Of a stretch of 64,000 nt of DNA, positions 60,493-64,000 are shown in pieces. The DNA lies in NCBI RefSeq assembly GCF_000375425.1, contig NZ_AQXG01000003.1, positions 186,001 through 250,000 of the forward strand. The letters are read 5' to 3'. Made by a program: the position numbers and the translations under genes. Source of the DNA: Gracilimonas tropica DSM 19535 (GTDB lineage: Bacteria > Bacteroidota > Rhodothermia > Balneolales > Balneolaceae). Below the pieces are notes generated by a model. That model worked only from the letters and a program-made list of their open reading frames with translations, was not told where the DNA came from and did not search any database. Every line of letters begins with the position of its first letter. Positions within the stretch are counted from its first letter, which is position 1.

Positions 60493-61503
60493 ATGACCAC
60501 TTTTTCCCCTGTAATCGGTATTTCAGTTGGTGATTTTAACGGCATTGGGCCGGAGATCATCCTGAAAACCCTTTCTGATGGTGATCTTTTGACTTCCTCT
60601 ACCCCGGTTATCATCTCCCCAAAAGAAGTTTTAGAATTTTATTCAGACCAGCTCGCACAACCTGTAGAGCTGAACTTTACAGAATCATTTGAAGAAATAG
60701 TGCCGGGATCCATTAATGTATTTTCGGAGTTTGATTTAGAAACAGAGATCATACCAGGCAATCACACTAAGGAAAGCGGACGCACAGCGATGCGTTCTAT
60801 TGAAACCGGAATAGATCTTTGTGTCCGGCAAAAAGCGCATGCATTGGTTACAGCGCCAATATCAAAAGAAGCAGTTAACCTGGCCGGGTATACAATTCCG
60901 GGACATACGGAGTTTCTTGCTGCTAAAACCGGAACGGATGAAGTACTCATGATGCTGGTTAGCGGTAACCTTAGAGTCAGCCTTGTTACCACCCACATTC
61001 CGATCAGAGAGGTAGCCCAAACAATTTCACCGAACCTCATCGAACGAAAAGCAGACATTCTTAGTAAAAGCCTGATTCAGGATTTTGGAATAGAAAAACC
61101 TAAGATCGCTGTTTTTGGATTGAATCCACATGCAGGTGACGGAGGTGTTATTGGAAAGGAAGAAATAGAATTCATTGAACCGACCATCAAAGAATTGCAA
61201 AGTACACATCAGAATACAGTCATTCACGGCCCCTTCCCTGCGGATGGTTTTTTTGGGCAGCAACTTCATAAAAAGTACGACGGTATTCTGGCCATGTACC
61301 ACGACCAGGGGTTGGCTCCGTTCAAACTCTTATCCTTCGGAAAAGGAGTGAATTTTACCGCCGGGCTTCCTATTATTCGCACTTCGCCGGACCATGGCAC
61401 TGCATTTGATATAGCAGGAAAAGGTGTGGCAAATCCATCCTCGTTCAAAGAGGCGTATATGTTGGCCGTTCAATTAGCAAAACAGCGATTTAGTGAAGTC
61501 TGA
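60493..61503 (+). CDS. pdxA: 4-hydroxythreonine-4-phosphate dehydrogenase PdxA
   Basis: NAD(P)-dependent enzyme of the DXP-dependent pyridoxal 5'-phosphate pathway. The start IGISVGDFNGIGPEIILKTL, GHTEFLAAKTGTDEVLMMLV, VTTHIPIREVAQTIS, GLNPHAGDGGVIGKEE and AMYHDQGLAPFKLLSFGKGV then NFTAGLPIIRTSPDHGTAFD are complete; the His of GHTEF, VTTHIPI and MYHDQG are the metal ligands. Normal length. The 3' end overlaps the methyltransferase start by 11 nt. Confidence 0.96.
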   Translation: MTTFSPVIGISVGDFNGIGPEIILKTLSDGDLLTSSTPVIISPKEVLEFYSDQLAQPVELNFTESFEEIVPGSINVFSEFDLETEIIPGNHTKESGRTAMRSIETGIDLCVRQKAHALVTAPISKEAVNLAGYTIPGHTEFLAAKTGTDEVLMMLVSGNLRVSLVTTHIPIREVAQTISPNLIERKADILSKSLIQDFGIEKPKIAVFGLNPHAGDGGVIGKEEIEFIEPTIKELQSTHQNTVIHGPFPADGFFGQQLHKKYDGILAMYHDQGLAPFKLLSFGKGVNFTAGLPIIRTSPDHGTAFDIAGKGVANPSSFKEAYMLAVQLAKQRFSEV

Positions 61504-62278
61504 AAAGTCCCGAATTTATTCTGCTTTAGCCCCGCTTTATGACACTCTGATGAAAGATGTGGATTATGAAATGTGGGCCGATTTTATTGATGAGGTCATT
61601 CAAACTCATCATCCAAACCCGACTCAGATCCTTGAATTAGCCTGTGGAACCGGGGCCATCAGTTTACATCTTTCCGAGTATGAAGAGTATGAGCTTACGG
61701 CAACGGATCAATCTCCTGCTATGGTTGAAAGGGCTAGACAAAAAGCAGCTGAACTTGAGGCTCCCGTACAGTTTGATACCATGGATTTTACCGATATAAA
61801 AAGCTCAGCATCCTTTGATATCATTTTTTCTGTATTTGACAGTGTAAACTATCTTCATACTTCTGAAGATATTCTGAAAATGCTTCGTGGCTGCCACCGT
61901 ATCTTAAATCCTAATGGGTTATTGATCTACGACTTTTCGACGCCTCAAAACTCCCTGGAAGCCGTCGATTACCTGAATAACGAAGAAGGCAGTTTTGGCA
62001 ATTACCGGTATTTCAGGGAAAGTAAATACGACCCCGAGCTTCAATTTCATTACAACGAATTTGATATCGAGGAAATGTCGGATGATGGCCTTACGGTGAT
62101 CAACCGTTTCCGGGAAGTGCATAAACAGCGCATCTACTCACTTCAGGAAATGTTGTCAATTGTGGAACAAACCCCCTATCATCTGGTAGCCAAATATGAG
62201 GGTTTTGATTTGGTAGATGCAGACGAAAACAGTACACGCATAACAATGGTGCTTCAATGTCAGAAACAGCGGTTATAG
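61493..62278 (+). CDS. Class I SAM-dependent methyltransferase
   Basis: A 261-residue methyltransferase, YqeM-like. SRIYSALAPLYDTLMKDVDY then EMWADFI opens it; motif I is ILELACGTGAISLHL (about 43), motif II LTATDQSPAMVERARQKAAE and motif III MDFTDIKSSASFDIIFSVFD. The substrate is unknown. The start is GTG at 61493 (GTG-AAG-TCT). It overlaps pdxA (11 nt) upstream and ftsE (22 nt) downstream, so the three are one operon. Confidence 0.87.
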   Translation: MKSEKSRIYSALAPLYDTLMKDVDYEMWADFIDEVIQTHHPNPTQILELACGTGAISLHLSEYEEYELTATDQSPAMVERARQKAAELEAPVQFDTMDFTDIKSSASFDIIFSVFDSVNYLHTSEDILKMLRGCHRILNPNGLLIYDFSTPQNSLEAVDYLNNEEGSFGNYRYFRESKYDPELQFHYNEFDIEEMSDDGLTVINRFREVHKQRIYSLQEMLSIVEQTPYHLVAKYEGFDLVDADENSTRITMVLQCQKQRL

Positions 62279-62961
62279 AACTTAAAAATGTATCTTTAAG
62301 GTTTGATCAGCACCCGGTGCTGAGTGACGTTAATTTTAAACTCCATAACGGTGAGTTTGCTTATCTAATTGGTCCCACCGGGATTGGAAAAAGTTCATTT
62401 CTAAAACTGCTGTATCGTGATCTGGTTCCTGATCAAGGAGTTGTTCGCGTAACCGATTACCCGGTCAATAAGATCAGTGACCGGGAAGTACCCATGCTTC
62501 GGCGACGTTTAGGGATCGTTTTCCAGGATTTTCAATTATTGGAAGATCGCAATGTACATGATAATGTGGCTTTTGCCCTGCAAGTTACCGGAGAGAAGCC
62601 CAAGTTCATTAAGCAGCGTGTACTCGAAGTATTGACGATGGTTGGGCTTAGCCACCGCCGTAAACACATGCCAAGAGATCTTTCCGGGGGTGAACAACAA
62701 CGCGTGGTCATTGCCCGCGCACTTGCCAACGAACCGCGCATTCTGCTGGCTGATGAACCGACCGGGAACCTGGATCCTAAAGCAACTAAAGATATCATGG
62801 AATTACTCCGAACCATCAATAATCGTGGCATGGCCGTTTTGATGGTGACTCATGACTATGCGGTTGTCAAAAAATACCGTGCCAGAACCGTTCGGATGGT
62901 AAACGGAAAGACACAAAACCTTGTGTGGAAAGGGGAAAAATTGGTTCCCGAAAAATCCTGA
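62257..62961 (+). CDS. ftsE: Cell-division ATP-binding protein FtsE
   Basis: The ATPase of the FtsEX complex, which controls septal peptidoglycan hydrolysis. IELKNVSLRFDQHPVLSDVN, Walker A IGPTGIGKSSFLKLLYRDL, LGIVFQDFQLLEDRNVHDNV (FtsE hallmark), signature DLSGGEQQRVVIARALANEP and Walker B ILLADEPTGNLDP are all intact. No ftsX is next to it; the thrA leader follows. It overlaps the methyltransferase by 22 nt. FtsE is distinguished from other small ABC ATPases by its size and the FQDFQLL segment. Confidence 0.9.
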   Translation: MSETAVIELKNVSLRFDQHPVLSDVNFKLHNGEFAYLIGPTGIGKSSFLKLLYRDLVPDQGVVRVTDYPVNKISDREVPMLRRRLGIVFQDFQLLEDRNVHDNVAFALQVTGEKPKFIKQRVLEVLTMVGLSHRRKHMPRDLSGGEQQRVVIARALANEPRILLADEPTGNLDPKATKDIMELLRTINNRGMAVLMVTHDYAVVKKYRARTVRMVNGKTQNLVWKGEKLVPEKS

Positions 62962-63150
62962 TCCGGGCTTACGATAAATCTGAAAACTTCCATCCCACTC
63001 ACAGCATTAAGCCGAAAAGAGAAATTATTTTTTAATTCGATAGAATTAGAAGCGCTACCAATTTCACCTTTACCATTGTTAATACATACCTTAAGCATTT
63101 TTTCAGGCACAGGGTTTACTTTATTCTTGTTTTGAAATAGACTAAGGGCA

Positions 63151-63261
63151 ATGAAATTTAATATTCAACATAGCACAATGACCTCCGTGGAGCTTACCTC
63201 TGCCCGGATTGCTATGCCTATGAATATTACTATCACAACGACGATCATTACAACCCCTTAG
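63151..63261 (+). CDS. Threonine/isoleucine-rich leader peptide upstream of thrA
   Basis: A 36-codon ORF in the 383-nt region between ftsE and thrA. Its last 13 residues are MNITITTTIITTP: six Thr and four Ile, then TAG. AAGGG lies 3 nt upstream of the ATG at 63151; shorter starts at 63178 and 63220 are possible. The density of Thr and Ile codons immediately before a gene for the first step of threonine synthesis is the hallmark of ribosome-mediated attenuation, as in the enterobacterial thr leader. No strong intrinsic terminator is visible between it and thrA. Confidence 0.75.
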   Translation: MKFNIQHSTMTSVELTSARIAMPMNITITTTIITTP

Positions 63262-63270
63262 GGGGTCATT
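63177..63270 (+). promoter_or_regulatory. Candidate thrA attenuator with alternative RNA pairings
   Basis: AATGACCTCC (63177-63186, inside the leader ORF) is complementary to GGGGGTCATT (63261-63270, just after the stop): 10 pairs with one G-U. The same G-run can instead pair locally with ACCCC (63253-63257) around TTAG, a hairpin that contains the leader stop codon. The two folds exclude each other, and a ribosome on the Thr/Ile codons would change which one forms. How this affects thrA is inference; a terminator or an occluded start site has not been identified. Confidence 0.5.
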
Positions 63271-63344
63271 ATTTACATATCGCCACACAGGCAAATTGCC
63301 GCTCTCTCACTTACTTTAAGTCGTTAATTTTACTCTTATAAATC

Positions 63345-64000
63345 ATGATCGTATTAAAATTTGGTGGAAGTTCTGTAGCCACTTCAAAGAATCTGAACAA
63401 AGTACAGGAGATCGTTAAAGATCATTCAAAAAATGAAAAGCTGGCTGTTGTTGTATCTGCCCTGGGGGGCGTTACTAATACACTTCAGGATTGTGCAAAG
63501 CTCGCAGCTAATGGCGATGAATCCTATAAAGATCAGTTAGCCGAAATAGAAAAAAGGCACCTTGAAATTTGCAATGAACTCTTTTCGGTAAAAAACCGCA
63601 GTGAAGTTCTTACTTCAACAAAATTACTCTTAAACGACCTGGAAGATATTTGCCGGGGCGTGTATCTCATTCGAGAACTTTCCCCAAGGTCGCTTGACCA
63701 CATTTTGAGTTATGGTGAATTACTTTCCTCAGCTATAATTGCCAAATATTTTGCATCCACCGGTTTGGATTCCGGCCTTATCGACTCAAAACATTTAGTT
63801 AAAACAGATAATCACTTTGGCCGCGCATCTGTTGATATCGCATTCACATTCAGCTCCATTCAAGAACATTTCAAGCAAGCCCCGCGGGTTGCAGTTTGTC
63901 CGGGTTTTGTGGCATCATCCAAAGAGAACGGACATGTCACTACACTTGGCCGAGGCGGATCAGATTATACCGCTGCGTTAATTGCTGCCGCATTGCAAGC
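63345..64000 (+). CDS. thrA: Aspartate kinase domain, probably bifunctional ThrA (runs off right edge)
   Basis: About 218 codons are present, starting at the ATG at 63345. The aspartokinase N-terminal motif VLKFGGSSVAT, SALGGVTNTL, SYGELLSSAI and GRGGSDYTAALIAAAL (substrate and ATP contacts) are intact. The length and the VCPGFVASSKENGHVTTLGR segment resemble the bifunctional aspartokinase/homoserine dehydrogenase I (ThrA) of Bacteroidota, but the homoserine dehydrogenase part is outside the window, so a monofunctional lysC is not excluded. The Thr/Ile leader just upstream supports thrA. Confidence 0.88.
   Translation, partial: MIVLKFGGSSVATSKNLNKVQEIVKDHSKNEKLAVVVSALGGVTNTLQDCAKLAANGDESYKDQLAEIEKRHLEICNELFSVKNRSEVLTSTKLLLNDLEDICRGVYLIRELSPRSLDHILSYGELLSSAIIAKYFASTGLDSGLIDSKHLVKTDNHFGRASVDIAFTFSSIQEHFKQAPRVAVCPGFVASSKENGHVTTLGRGGSDYTAALIAAALQ

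Noticed and set aside
62856..63110. 84-codon minus-strand ORF overlapping the 3' end of ftsE
   Set aside because: Most of it is antisense to ftsE and the remainder shows no motif; likely chance.
1..64000. Defence systems, mobile elements, CRISPR, tRNA or rRNA genes
   Set aside because: I looked for transposases, integrases, restriction or toxin genes, direct-repeat arrays and tRNA-like cloverleaf segments and found none. The caspase-fold protein is the only defence-like domain and it lacks catalytic residues and effector neighbours.

Overview
The window looks like a chromosomal segment of a free-living, probably marine, Gram-negative member of the Bacteroidota/Balneolota group (Balneola/Gracilimonas-like). 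This placement is inferred from gene content: a CrtD-type carotenoid desaturase, a GWxTD-type secreted protein, BatA/BatD/DUF58 proteins, Y_Y_Y-type and TPR-type HisKA_3 sensor kinases, PagL-like and LA_2272-like outer-membrane proteins, Aquifex-type aconitase and secreted amidohydrolases. The DNA is moderately AT-rich, gene dense and uniform. I see no tRNA, rRNA, CRISPR array, insertion sequence, prophage or attachment site.

Layout. 1-5.6 kb (minus): greA, a NUDIX hydrolase, an outer-membrane barrel protein, ackA, a caspase-fold lipoprotein with a degenerate active site and a DMT permease running off the left edge, tightly packed as one likely operon. 5.8-13.2 kb (plus): SLC13 and SulP anion transporters, a SpoU-class RNA methyltransferase, a family-4 uracil-DNA glycosylase lacking most Fe-S ligands, a GNAT acetyltransferase and DnaB with an SSB-like C-terminal tip. 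13.2-23 kb: a GTDC1/QTMAN-like (tRNA-queuosine mannosyltransferase family) protein, cold-shock protein, PagL-like enzyme, cyclophilin, a 16-residue-repeat surface protein, MsrB, a PH-domain protein, a carotenoid desaturase, a phosphoesterase and a GT2 glycosyltransferase. 23-34.5 kb: aconitase, an HEAGH membrane protein, a split Bat locus (DUF58, BatD-like, BatA) interrupted by an antisense M23 peptidase, Mfd and the t6A enzyme Sua5/TsaC. 34.5-42 kb (minus): two ABC half-exporters flanking RNase Z, a renalase-like flavoprotein and an AtuA-like protein. 42-49.4 kb (minus): two paralogous sensor kinase/LuxR-type response regulator cassettes, the first with a secreted unknown protein and surrounded by four copies of an 18-bp palindrome. 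49.6-53.8 kb: three secreted amidohydrolase-family genes, only one with metal ligands. 53.9-59 kb: LPP20-like lipoprotein, HtrA-like protease, RecO, a membrane protein and an acyl-CoA carboxylase beta subunit. 59.1-64 kb (plus): GWxTD protein, pdxA, a methyltransferase, ftsE, then a Thr/Ile-rich leader peptide in front of thrA, which runs off the right edge.

How it fits together. Most genes are housekeeping: replication and repair (dnaB, UDG, mfd, recO), transcription fidelity (greA), tRNA maturation and modification (rnz, Sua5, QTMAN-like, SpoU), central metabolism (ackA, aconitase, carboxylase, pdxA, thrA) and envelope biology. I find no obvious defence or mobile system. The most interesting signals are regulatory (thrA leader, the palindromes, a hairpin terminator before greA) and families with altered active sites that may mark lineage-specific biochemistry (pseudo-caspase, two ligand-less amidohydrolases, RNase Z with HxDxDH, UDG without its cluster ligands, a degenerate ABC heterodimer, DnaB with an SSB-like tail).
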